Origin: Pedobacter frigiditerrae
Lineage (GTDB): Bacteria > Bacteroidota > Bacteroidia > Sphingobacteriales > Sphingobacteriaceae
Length of the DNA: 64,000 nucleotides
Direction of reading: 5' to 3'
NCBI RefSeq assembly: GCF_032678705.1
Contig: NZ_JAVTSS010000001.1
Coordinates: 1,550,001-1,614,000 of the forward strand
The notes under the pieces were generated by a model. It was not told the origin of the DNA. It was given only the letters and a program-made list of their open reading frames with translations, and made no database searches. The position numbers and the translations under genes were made by a program. Below, in pieces: positions 42,656 through 52,181 of the stretch; position 1 is the stretch's first letter, and each line of letters begins with the position of its first letter.

Positions 42656-42976
42656 ATGACAACAGGTCTAAAAATCGAAAGAATAGCATTAGTCGTAATT
42701 AGATATGTTCTAATATTGTCAAACCTTTTAATGTTGACATCATTAGTTCTTAGGGTTATTAATGGACCAATTAACGCAGAAAATTATTATAACCTACACG
42801 CCATCATCTTATGGTATAGCATCATAATTTCATTCTGTTCTATATTTATAAGTTTGCCAATTTTAGTTATAATTCATTTTTACAAAATCAATAAATCTCT
42901 TAGCTTAAAGATTGATTTTACATTATTGGCAATACTGTCATTAAGCATTCTTGCGATTTTTATTTTTTCCGCATAA
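42656..42976 (+). CDS. Small hypothetical membrane protein
   Basis: 106 residues with three probable membrane helices (about 11-33, 47-72 and 83-105). Starts MTTGLKIERIALVVIRYVL. Not recognised. The preceding spacer contains AGTGCGTATTGCGTAATGAG, which looks repetitive. Codon use and AT content agree with real coding sequence but support is limited. Confidence 0.5.
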   Translation: MTTGLKIERIALVVIRYVLILSNLLMLTSLVLRVINGPINAENYYNLHAIILWYSIIISFCSIFISLPILVIIHFYKINKSLSLKIDFTLLAILSLSILAIFIFSA

Positions 42977-43015
42977 CTCTTGAAGTCTAAACCGTATTGA
43001 AGCGGTATCCTTTTT

Positions 43016-43062
43016 TGTCAGGCTGAGCGGACCTGTCCCGATTTCTTCGGGAGTCGAAGCCC
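43016..43062. repeat. GTCA element interrupted by a CCCGA hairpin
   Basis: TGTCAGGCTGAGCGG (43016-43030), then an extra ACCTGTCCCGATTTCTTCGG and G (43031-43051), then AGTCGAAGCCC. Compared with 37822-37844, the extra 21 nt sit exactly within the element. Confidence 0.7.
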
Positions 43063-43211
43063 AAAAAAGATTTAACGGAAAGACGGGCTTTCGGAACCGA
43101 TTAGCACTACAATTGCTTTACTAACATTCGTCAAAATTAGTTAATAAGTATTTTCTTTTCTTTACTCCTTTTTTGACTATTTTTCATACAACATTTACCA
43201 ATGTTTATTGT

Positions 43212-46200
43212 ATGGAAAACACAGCCAAATATTCTTCTTCTACGTGGAAAAAAGTGCTCTTTGGGGCATTATTTTTAGTTTCAGTTTTTGCGATTTACTT
43301 TTTCTTTTTCAAAAAGAAAAGCGAGCAAGATAACCAAGCTTACGCAAAATATATAGAGTCTTACACTTCGGGAACAATTTCTAAGAAAAGTTTCATTAGG
43401 GTTCATTTGGCAAGTGCGGTAAAAAGCTTAAGTGATTTAGGCAAACCAGATGACAGGGAAATTTTCGATTTCTCGCCAAACATTAAAGGAAAAACATTTT
43501 GGATTGATCCGCAAACCATAGAATTTAGACCTGATGAGCAATTAGAGCCAGACCAAAAATATGAGGCTACTATTAATTTGAGTCAAATAACAACTACGGA
43601 AAAAGGCCTAGAGGAATTTGATTTCGACTTTAAGGTGATCAAACCTGGATTAAACCTAAGTCAGAGTGGTTTGGTTTCTCAAAACAATACATCCCTAACT
43701 TATATGAAGTTAATGGGTGAAATTAACACGGCCGATTTTGAAGAACAACAAAGTATTGAGAAATCATTAAACTTAGATTTTGAACAAAAATTAAAAGTAA
43801 AATGGACACACGACCCAGAAAAACATCGCTCCACTTTTGTAATTGATAGCATTAAAAAAATAAACAAAGAAACCACCTTAATCCTAAACTGGAACGGTGA
43901 ACCTATTAATGCAGATGATGATAAAGGTGAAGAAAAGGTAATTATTCCTGCTAAAACCATATTTAAAGTATTAGACATTAAAGCGGTGCAAGGAGCTGAA
44001 GATTATGCATTAATTCAATGTTCTGAACCAATAAACGTAGCTCAAGATTTAAATGGCTTAATTTCTTTAGGTAATTTACAAGACCTACGTTTTACGATAG
44101 ATGCCAGTCAAATAAAGGTATATGCACCAGATGAATTGCAAGGAAATTATGCAGTAACAGTTAATTCGGCTATAACAGACATTGAAGGTAAGACTTTAGA
44201 AAGTGCTAAAAATGCAAATATCATTTTCGAAGATAAGTTACCGTCTGTTACTATTGCAGGAACTGGTACTATCTTACCCAATTCAGGTAAGCTGGTTTTA
44301 CCTTTCGAAGCAGTAAATCTAAAAGCTGTTGATGTAACCGTAATTAAGATTTACGAAAACAATATCCCTCAATTTTTTCAGGTAAATAATTACAAGGAAG
44401 GAAATGAACTGAGAAGAGTTGCAAAACCAGTTGTACAAAAAACAATTCGTTTAGATGAAGATAAAGCCATAAATCTTCATAAGAAAACACGGTTCACCCT
44501 AGACTTAGATAAGTTAATTCGTACTGAACCTGGTGCGATGTACCGAGTAACAATTGGTTTTAGGAAGGCTTACAACGTTTATGAATGTAAAGAAGGTTCT
44601 ACCGCAACTAGTAATGATGATGGTGATGAATACGAAGGTGATTATGAAAGTTATGGCGAAACTATAGATGAGGATGATGAGTTTTGGAGCAGTTACCAAG
44701 ATTATTATCCAAATAATTACAGATGGGCAGATAGAGATAATCCTTGCACACCATCTTATTACACCAACGAACGTTGGGCAAGTAGAAATTTACTGGCATC
44801 GAACATCGGCTTGGTAGCCAAAAGAGGAAACGACAATAGCATGCTAATTGTGGCTACTGATTTATTGACCGCTAAACCTTTAAGTGGTGTAAGTTTAGAA
44901 TTGCAAGATTACCAACGCCAAATTTTAACTACTGTAAAAACCGATGGGGATGGTTTGGCCATATTTGACTTAAAAAGAAAACCATTTTTATTAGTTGCTA
45001 AAAATGGAAGAGAACGTGGTTATTTGAAACTTGACGATGGAAATTCATTGCCATTAAGTCGTTTTGATGTTGGTGGCGATGTGGTACAGAATGGAATTAA
45101 AGGATTTATTTATGGAGAGCGTGGTGTTTGGCGACCAGGTGATAGCATTTTTGTATCATTTATTCTTGAAGATAAGTTGAAAAAACTTCCTGCGAATTAT
45201 CCTGTCACTTTTGAACTGACAAATCCTAAAGGTCAGTTGGCCAAACGAACGGTAATTGCACAAGCACTAAACGGTTTTTACACTTTTAAAACTGCTACAG
45301 AAAGTACGGCACCAACAGGGAATTGGTTGGTAAAAGCTAAAGTTGGTGGCGCATCATTCTCAAAAACATTAAAGATTGAGACTGTAATGCCTAACCGTTT
45401 AAAAATCAATTTCGATTTAGGCGGAAAAATTTATTTAGGAAATGGAGCATCGTCAGCCACTACCCTTTCTGCAAAATGGCTTTTCGGTACACCGGCTCAA
45501 AACTTAAAAGCAAAGGTTGACGTAAACTTGAACACAACAGAAACTAAATTTAAAGGGTTTGATGATTATTCGTTTGATAATCCGACAGTAAATTTTGAAT
45601 CGCAAATTAAAACCATTTTTGAAGGCGCATTAAATGCTGCTGGAACAGCTTTTGTAAATACCAATTTGAGTGAAACTGGTTCGGCTCCAGGTGTATTAAG
45701 AGCAAATTTTAGCACAAAAATATTTGAACCTGGAGGCAATTTCAGTATAGATAATTTTAGTATTCCTTATCACGTTTACAACAATTATTTAGGTGTAAAA
45801 GCTCCGTCTGGAGATCGCTTAAGCGGAATGTTACTAACCGACAAAGACCATAAAGTGGAAATTGTAAACGTAAACAGAGATGGTAAATTATTAGGCGGAA
45901 GCAAAACTGTTAGTGTTGAGCTCTATAAGGTTCAATGGCGTTGGTGGTGGGAACAAGATAACCAACAAAGCTATGCGAACTTCACTCAAAACGAGTACAA
46001 CAAACTAGTTTCTAAACAATATGTAAACCTTACAAACGGAAAAGGAGATTATAACTTACGCATCAATGAGCCAAATTGGGGAAGATATTTGATTTTGGTT
46101 CGTGATGAATATGGCAATGGTCATACAACTGGAAAATCTGTTTATATAGATTGGCCAGGCTGGGCACAGCGTGAGCAAGGAAGTAATCCAACTGAAGCGT

Positions 46201-48806
46201 CGATGTTATCATTTACAGCTAACAAGAAGAAATTTATCGTTGGGGAAGACATTACCTTAACTATCCCAACAGGAGAAAATGGTAAAGCTTTGGTTTCTAT
46301 TGAAAACGGAAGTAGAGTTTTAAAAACCTATTGGGTTGATACCAAAAAAGGACAAACACAATTTAGCTTTAAGGCGGAGAAAAATATGGCACCAAATGTT
46401 TTTGCGAACATTACGCTGATACAACCTCATGCCCAAACCTTAAATGATTTGCCTATAAGGATGTATGGCGCAATTCCTTTGACGATAGAAGATCCAGAAA
46501 CTATATTGAAACCTGTGATTAAGATGGCTCCTACGCTAAAACCAGAAGTTGAGAGCACTATTTCAGTATCGGAAAGTAATGGTAAAGCAATGACTTATAC
46601 CATCGCTTTGGTAGATGAAGGCTTATTGGATTTAACTCGTTTTAAAACTCCAGACCCACACAGTGTATTCTATGCTAGAGAAGGTTTAGGCGTTAAAACA
46701 TGGGATTTGTTTGACCAAGTGTTAGGTGCTTGGGGCGGAAACTTAGAACGTATTTTAAGCATTGGTGGTGATGGTTCTATCAATAGAAACTTAAATCCTG
46801 CCAAGGCAAATAGATTTAAACCTGTGGTTAAATTTATGGGACCATATTATTTGGGCAAGGGCGAAAATAAAACGCATAAATTTAAATTACCACAGTATAT
46901 TGGTTCAGTAAGAGCGATGGTTATTGCTGGTCAAGATGGTGCTTATGGTTTTGCCGAAAAAGCTGTAGAGGTTAAAAAACCTTTAATGGTTTTAGCAACT
47001 TTACCAAGAGTGATTGGTCCTGGAGAAAGTTTTACTTTACCAGTTAACATTTTTGCAACCAATAACAATCTGAAAAATGTTTCTGTTCAATTGCATAGCA
47101 CTAATTTAATTGTTGATGGTTTAAAAACTCAGCAATTAAGCTTTAAGCAAGCAGGAGAACAAATGACTTATTTCCAAGTTACCGCACCAAATAATGTTGG
47201 TGTAGCAAAAGTTAAAATCATTGCACAAAGTGGAAGTGAAAAAACTGTTTACGATGTAGAAATAGATATTCGTAATCCAAATCCTTATGTTACGAATGTA
47301 GTTTCTGCTACTATACAGCCTAATCAAAGTTGGTCTACAAAATTTGCACCTATCGGGATGAGTGGAACAAATTCTGGCTCGATTGAAGTTTCATCAATCC
47401 CTCCTATCAATTTAAATAAACGATTGAGTTACTTGATACAATATCCTCACGGCTGTGTAGAACAAACTACATCTAGTGTTTTTCCTCAACTAATGTTGGA
47501 TAAATTAACGCCACTTTCTACACAACGTAAAACTGAAGTAGAAAGAAATATTAAATCAGGAATTAATCGATTAAAAGGTTTCCAAACTACTGATGGAGGA
47601 TTAAGCTATTGGCCAGGCGAAGGTTTATCAGACGAATGGGGAACAAATTATGCCGGTCATTTCTTAATTGAAGCTCAAAATGCTGGTTACACTTTACCTG
47701 CCGGGATGTTCGAAGAATTAATCCGATACCAAAAAAGCAAAGCAAATAACTGGGTGCCAAATTCAGAGAATTTCTATGGTGGCGATTTAAGTCAAGCTTA
47801 CCGATTGTATGTTTTGGCATTAGCTAAAAAACCAGAAATGGCAGCGATGAACAGATTGAGAGCTTTTGAATATTTATCAGTTGCATCAAAATGGAGATTA
47901 GCAGCTGCTTATCAATTAGCTGGACAAGCTGCAGCAGCTAACGGTTTAATTAGAGGGCTAGAAAAAGTTGTAAAACCATACAACCAACTAAGTGGTACCT
48001 ATGGTTCTGATTTAAGAGATGAAGCGATGATAATGGAAACCTTAACTTTAATGGGTCAGAAAAGTCAAGCTGCGCAATTGTTAAGCAAAGTTGCTTCTCG
48101 TTTAGGTCAGGATACTTGGTACAGTACCCAAACTACTGCTTATAGCTTATTGGCAATTGCTAAGTTCTGCGGACAAAATAGTTCATCGAACAGATTGCAA
48201 TATAATTATGTTTTAAATGGCAGTAAAGGAAGTACAAATAGCGAGCAATATTTAAATACAACTGCATTAACGTTTAAAAACAATACAGCAAGCATCACCA
48301 ATACAGGTAAAAATGTATTGTTTGTAAGGTTGATTTTGCAAGGTCAGCCAGTTCCGGGACAGAATAATTTCTTACCAAACAATCCTGAAGTTTTAGATAT
48401 GAATGTAAGTTATAAAACTTTGAAAGGCTTATCATTAGACCCATCAACCTTAAAACAAGGGACAGATTTTTATGCAGAAGTAACTGTTAAAAACCCTGGT
48501 AAAATGGGTTATTACGAGCAAATGGCATTAACTCAAATCTTCCCTTCGGGATGGGAAATCATTAATACGAGATTGAATGATAACGAAGGGGCTTTAGCTT
48601 CCGCTCCATATACTTACCGAGATGTTAGGGACGATAGAGTATTTACCTATTTCAACATTCGTGAAAATGAAACGTTGACTTATAGGGTATTGTTAAATGC
48701 TTCTTACTTGGGTAAATATTATTTATCGGCTGTACAATGTGAAGCGATGTATAATAACAATATCAGTGCAACACAAGCTGGTAAATGGGTACAGGTTGTT
48801 AAATGA
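43212..48806 (+). CDS. Bacterial alpha-2-macroglobulin
   Basis: Periplasmic protease trap of 1864 residues from the ATG at 43212 (MENTAKYSS); the frame is open to 43173. N-terminal membrane anchor about 14-33 (FGALFLVSVFAIYFFFFKKK) rather than a lipobox. MG1-type domains follow, an acidic loop near 465-490, an A2M bait/N domain with GERGVWRPGDSIFVSF, and the thioester GCVEQTTS with Cys at 1415. The tail domain and the C-terminal receptor-like domain end in LSAVQCEAMYNN. pbpC starts 259 nt downstream, the classic pair. Confidence 0.95.
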   Translation: MENTAKYSSSTWKKVLFGALFLVSVFAIYFFFFKKKSEQDNQAYAKYIESYTSGTISKKSFIRVHLASAVKSLSDLGKPDDREIFDFSPNIKGKTFWIDPQTIEFRPDEQLEPDQKYEATINLSQITTTEKGLEEFDFDFKVIKPGLNLSQSGLVSQNNTSLTYMKLMGEINTADFEEQQSIEKSLNLDFEQKLKVKWTHDPEKHRSTFVIDSIKKINKETTLILNWNGEPINADDDKGEEKVIIPAKTIFKVLDIKAVQGAEDYALIQCSEPINVAQDLNGLISLGNLQDLRFTIDASQIKVYAPDELQGNYAVTVNSAITDIEGKTLESAKNANIIFEDKLPSVTIAGTGTILPNSGKLVLPFEAVNLKAVDVTVIKIYENNIPQFFQVNNYKEGNELRRVAKPVVQKTIRLDEDKAINLHKKTRFTLDLDKLIRTEPGAMYRVTIGFRKAYNVYECKEGSTATSNDDGDEYEGDYESYGETIDEDDEFWSSYQDYYPNNYRWADRDNPCTPSYYTNERWASRNLLASNIGLVAKRGNDNSMLIVATDLLTAKPLSGVSLELQDYQRQILTTVKTDGDGLAIFDLKRKPFLLVAKNGRERGYLKLDDGNSLPLSRFDVGGDVVQNGIKGFIYGERGVWRPGDSIFVSFILEDKLKKLPANYPVTFELTNPKGQLAKRTVIAQALNGFYTFKTATESTAPTGNWLVKAKVGGASFSKTLKIETVMPNRLKINFDLGGKIYLGNGASSATTLSAKWLFGTPAQNLKAKVDVNLNTTETKFKGFDDYSFDNPTVNFESQIKTIFEGALNAAGTAFVNTNLSETGSAPGVLRANFSTKIFEPGGNFSIDNFSIPYHVYNNYLGVKAPSGDRLSGMLLTDKDHKVEIVNVNRDGKLLGGSKTVSVELYKVQWRWWWEQDNQQSYANFTQNEYNKLVSKQYVNLTNGKGDYNLRINEPNWGRYLILVRDEYGNGHTTGKSVYIDWPGWAQREQGSNPTEASMLSFTANKKKFIVGEDITLTIPTGENGKALVSIENGSRVLKTYWVDTKKGQTQFSFKAEKNMAPNVFANITLIQPHAQTLNDLPIRMYGAIPLTIEDPETILKPVIKMAPTLKPEVESTISVSESNGKAMTYTIALVDEGLLDLTRFKTPDPHSVFYAREGLGVKTWDLFDQVLGAWGGNLERILSIGGDGSINRNLNPAKANRFKPVVKFMGPYYLGKGENKTHKFKLPQYIGSVRAMVIAGQDGAYGFAEKAVEVKKPLMVLATLPRVIGPGESFTLPVNIFATNNNLKNVSVQLHSTNLIVDGLKTQQLSFKQAGEQMTYFQVTAPNNVGVAKVKIIAQSGSEKTVYDVEIDIRNPNPYVTNVVSATIQPNQSWSTKFAPIGMSGTNSGSIEVSSIPPINLNKRLSYLIQYPHGCVEQTTSSVFPQLMLDKLTPLSTQRKTEVERNIKSGINRLKGFQTTDGGLSYWPGEGLSDEWGTNYAGHFLIEAQNAGYTLPAGMFEELIRYQKSKANNWVPNSENFYGGDLSQAYRLYVLALAKKPEMAAMNRLRAFEYLSVASKWRLAAAYQLAGQAAAANGLIRGLEKVVKPYNQLSGTYGSDLRDEAMIMETLTLMGQKSQAAQLLSKVASRLGQDTWYSTQTTAYSLLAIAKFCGQNSSSNRLQYNYVLNGSKGSTNSEQYLNTTALTFKNNTASITNTGKNVLFVRLILQGQPVPGQNNFLPNNPEVLDMNVSYKTLKGLSLDPSTLKQGTDFYAEVTVKNPGKMGYYEQMALTQIFPSGWEIINTRLNDNEGALASAPYTYRDVRDDRVFTYFNIRENETLTYRVLLNASYLGKYYLSAVQCEAMYNNNISATQAGKWVQVVK

Positions 48807-48839
48807 TGAAGTTTAAAGAGTAAGTATTGTAAAGTCTTT

Positions 48840-48913
48840 CGTCATTGCGAGCAAAGCGAAGCAATCTTTCCTGCAGAATGGATTGCTTCGTCGCTTCGCT
48901 TCTCGCAATGACG
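48840..48913. repeat. GTCATTGCGAG hairpin element after alpha-2-macroglobulin
   Basis: CGTCATTGCGAG (48840-48851) and CTCGCAATGACG (48902-48913) are perfectly inverted ends, and the inner part can also pair (GCAATC with GATTGC). It starts 34 nt past the stop. Confidence 0.8.
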
Positions 48914-49065
48914 GATTTAAATCATAACCTCGGATAAATATTAACCAATAAAAAGCGGATAAAACCCAACATTAATCTCAAAAAGGTAGCTAATTTTTCC
49001 ATAACAATGCGTTTTGTTCTATATCAGAACTTAGTAGAAAATGTTACCACAGATGATAACAAAAG

Positions 49066-51456
49066 ATGAATAACAAACAAAAAGCTTTATTAATTTCTGA
49101 TAGCATTTGCCTTTTGTTGTTTCTGTTTTTTATATTTTCATTACCAAAACAATTGTTTAAATCACCTACCTCGTATGTACTTGAGGCTAGTAATGGCGAA
49201 TTATTGAGTGCTTCAATTGCAAGTGACGGACAATGGCGATTTCCAGTTGCTGATAACGTTCCTGATAAATTTATAAAATGTATTACTGCTTTTGAAGACC
49301 AGCGTTTCTTCCTGCATTTTGGCATAGATCCAGTTGCAATGAGCAGAGCAATGAAACAAAATTTTAATGCCAAAAGTGTAGTAAGTGGTGGAAGTACCTT
49401 AACGATGCAAGTAATTCGTTTATCGCGAAAAGAAGAAAGAAATATTTGGCAAAAGCTAACTGAAATGTGGTTGGCAACCAGATTAGAGTTTACTTATTCA
49501 AAAAAAGAAATTTTAGGCTTATATGCTTCAAACGCACCGTTCGGAAGTAATGTTGTAGGCTTAGACGCCGCAAGTTGGCGTTATTATGGTCGCAAAGCGG
49601 AAAACCTTTCGTGGGGAGAAATGGCAACCTTGGCTGTTTTACCAAACAGCCCATCATTGGTTCATCCTGGTAAGAACTCCAAACGATTAATCAAAAAGAG
49701 AAATGATTTATTGGATAAGTTAGCAAGGTTGAATATCATCGACCAAGCTACTGCAGATTTATCTAAGTCAGAACCTATTCCAGGAAATCCGCTTGCATTA
49801 CCTCAAAATGCACCACATTTATTAAGTCGATTTAAAGAAGAAAGAAAATCATTAAAAATTACTTTTACGAGTTTAAAAACAACAATCGATTACGATTTAC
49901 AGCTCAAACTAAATGAGCTACTCAAACGCTATAATAATCGTTATAAAGCTAACGACATCAATAACATTGCAGCTTTGGTGTTAGACGTGAAATCTGGAAC
50001 CGTAAAAAGTTATATTGGTAATTGTTATCAGCCGCAAAACGCTGCTTTTGAAAGCTATGTAGATATGATTAAGGCTCCTAGAAGTCCGGGAAGCACTTTA
50101 AAACCTTTACTTTATGCAAGTATGTTAAGCGAAGGAATGTTGTTGCCCCATACATTGGTTGCAGATGTACCCACACAAATTGCAGGTTATACACCTCAGA
50201 ATTATGATTTAGGTTATGATGGCGCCATCTCGGCGGATAAAGCTTTAAGCAGGTCGTTAAATATTCCCGCAGTAAAGATGTTGCAGCAATACAAATACGA
50301 AAGGTTTTATGATAAGTTGAAAAAGTTAAACTTTACAACGCTAAATCAACCTGCAGACCATTATGGCTTATCGCTTATTTTAGGCGGAAGTGAGGTTACA
50401 ATGTGGGATTTAGCAAAGAGTTATTTGGGAATGGCTAGGACCTTAAACCATTTTAATGAATATCAAGGTAGATACAATCCACACGACTACGATGCTCCAG
50501 TTTATGCAAAAGATTTAAGAAAAAAGTTAAATAAAGATGAAACAGAACTAAATTCAGTAATAGATCATGGCTCTATTTGGGCAACATTTAATGCAATGGA
50601 AGAAGTAATGCGACCAGGAGATGAGGGCTTATGGGAGCAATTTTCATCTTCACAAAGAGTGGCTTGGAAAACAGGAACAAGTTTTGGCTTTAGAGATGCT
50701 TGGGCGATCGGCCTAACACCAGATTATGTAGTTTGTGTTTGGGTTGGCAATGCCGATGGAGAAGGGAGACCTGGTTTGATGGGAATTGAAGTTGCTGCTC
50801 CAGTGCTTTTTGATATTTTCAGGCAATTACCTTCGTCTAAATGGTTTGAAACACCGAAAACAAAACTTAAAAAAATTATCGTGTGCAAGCAGAGCGGATA
50901 TAAAGCTGGCGAATTCTGTACCGACAAAATAACCGAGCTAGTGCCATTTTCAGGGGAAAAAAATTCAATTTGTCCCTACCATAAATTGGTGCATTTAAAT
51001 GCTACTGGAAAGTTAAGGGTTACAGACAACTGCGAGAGTACATCGCTAATGCAGCACAAAAAGTGGTTTATTTTACCTCCATCGATGGAATATTATTACA
51101 AAATCAAAAACAGCGATTATAAAATACTCCCCCCCTTTAAACCAGGTTGTGATGTAGTTGGAGGAAATAGCGTAATGGATATGATTTACCCTAAAAATAA
51201 TGCAGTAGTTTATATTCCAATAGAACTAGACGGGTCTCGTGGCAAAATCATCTTAAATGCCGCACATCGCAATGCGGAAACTAAAATTTACTGGCACATT
51301 GACGCTGAATTTGTTGGTAGCACAAAATCATTTCATCAATTAGCAATTAGCCCCTTACCAGGAAAACACACTTTAACATTGGTTGATGAAAATGGAGAAC
51401 GATTGGTTCAAGTGTTTACTGTTTTAGATAAGGATAAAAAGTCGAAAAACAATTAA
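49066..51456 (+). CDS. pbpC: Penicillin-binding protein 1C
   Basis: Bifunctional peptidoglycan synthase of 796 residues. N-terminal membrane helix about 9-25, GT51 transglycosylase with EDQRFFLHFGIDP, GGSTLTMQVIRL and APFGSNVVG, then transpeptidase with catalytic SPGSTLKPLLYA (SxxK), SRSLN (SxN) and KTGTSFG (KTG). A C-terminal PBP_C domain ends it. In the known pair, PbpC repairs wall breached when alpha-2-macroglobulin traps proteases. A run of seven C at 51129-51135 encodes Pro-Pro. The stop overlaps the convergent next gene. Confidence 0.97.
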   Translation: MNNKQKALLISDSICLLLFLFFIFSLPKQLFKSPTSYVLEASNGELLSASIASDGQWRFPVADNVPDKFIKCITAFEDQRFFLHFGIDPVAMSRAMKQNFNAKSVVSGGSTLTMQVIRLSRKEERNIWQKLTEMWLATRLEFTYSKKEILGLYASNAPFGSNVVGLDAASWRYYGRKAENLSWGEMATLAVLPNSPSLVHPGKNSKRLIKKRNDLLDKLARLNIIDQATADLSKSEPIPGNPLALPQNAPHLLSRFKEERKSLKITFTSLKTTIDYDLQLKLNELLKRYNNRYKANDINNIAALVLDVKSGTVKSYIGNCYQPQNAAFESYVDMIKAPRSPGSTLKPLLYASMLSEGMLLPHTLVADVPTQIAGYTPQNYDLGYDGAISADKALSRSLNIPAVKMLQQYKYERFYDKLKKLNFTTLNQPADHYGLSLILGGSEVTMWDLAKSYLGMARTLNHFNEYQGRYNPHDYDAPVYAKDLRKKLNKDETELNSVIDHGSIWATFNAMEEVMRPGDEGLWEQFSSSQRVAWKTGTSFGFRDAWAIGLTPDYVVCVWVGNADGEGRPGLMGIEVAAPVLFDIFRQLPSSKWFETPKTKLKKIIVCKQSGYKAGEFCTDKITELVPFSGEKNSICPYHKLVHLNATGKLRVTDNCESTSLMQHKKWFILPPSMEYYYKIKNSDYKILPPFKPGCDVVGGNSVMDMIYPKNNAVVYIPIELDGSRGKIILNAAHRNAETKIYWHIDAEFVGSTKSFHQLAISPLPGKHTLTLVDENGERLVQVFTVLDKDKKSKNN

Positions 51457-52181
51457 CCTTTAGCTTCATCCATAGCCGTTGCTTTCTTTAACTTACGCTC
51501 TACAGAACCAACTGTAATTAAGTACTGAGCCAACATATAGGTAGTCATAATTGCAATACCGGCACCATTAAAAGGATTAACAAATTTGTTATAGGCAAGT
51601 ATAGAATCTGAAATAAGAAACGCAATCGCTCCAAAAAATATTAAATTAAAGCTGATTGTATTTACTCTACCTTTTCTATTTACTGACATAATTCCCATCA
51701 AAGAAATGACAAAAGCATAAACCATAACAGGAATTTTCAATGCTCCTAAATACGGTCTAAGAAATAGGTAAAAGCCTAAACAGAATATACCAAAAACAAC
51801 TAAGGCTATCCAATTCAATCTCTTTTCGATAGAAGGATTCCATTTATAATCTAAATAAAAGGCGCTAATATAGCATAGATGGCCAATTAGAAAAGCGATT
51901 AAGCCAAACATAAAGAAGGAAGAATTAATATGGAGGAACATCAAAAAACTATCGCCTACTAATCCAAAGAATAGCCCAGAAAAAATCCTTTTAGCAAACC
52001 TACCACGTAATTGAGTTTGATAGGCATAGAATATCATTAACGAAATTGTAATTAATGGTTTTACTATATAATAGAAATCTGCCAATACTAACTTAGCAGT
52101 CTTGCTATCAGACTCCATTAAAATTTGAATAATAAATATAAAAGCGAAGGCAATACTAAACTGAAGATATTTTTGGAGCAT
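51453..52181 (-). CDS. YhhN/TMEM86-type lysoplasmalogenase
   Basis: 242 residues from the ATG at 52181 (MLQKYLQFSIAFAF); open frame extends to 52235. Eight or so membrane helices, with family features YIVKPLITISLM, LRGRFAKRIFSGLFFGLVGD (Asp), FLIGHLCYISAFYL and FLISDSILAYNKF (Asp). The TMEM86/YhhN family hydrolyses the vinyl-ether bond of lysoplasmalogens in animals; bacterial substrates are less clear. It overlaps the end of the upstream AGMO-like gene by 26 nt. Its stop shares TTAA with the pbpC stop. Confidence 0.85.
   Translation of the reverse strand: MLQKYLQFSIAFAFIFIIQILMESDSKTAKLVLADFYYIVKPLITISLMIFYAYQTQLRGRFAKRIFSGLFFGLVGDSFLMFLHINSSFFMFGLIAFLIGHLCYISAFYLDYKWNPSIEKRLNWIALVVFGIFCLGFYLFLRPYLGALKIPVMVYAFVISLMGIMSVNRKGRVNTISFNLIFFGAIAFLISDSILAYNKFVNPFNGAGIAIMTTYMLAQYLITVGSVERKLKKATAMDEAKG

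Noticed and set aside
51129..51135. C7 homopolymer in pbpC as a phase-variation switch
   Set aside because: Only seven bases in a housekeeping-type gene, frame intact; too short for confident slippage.
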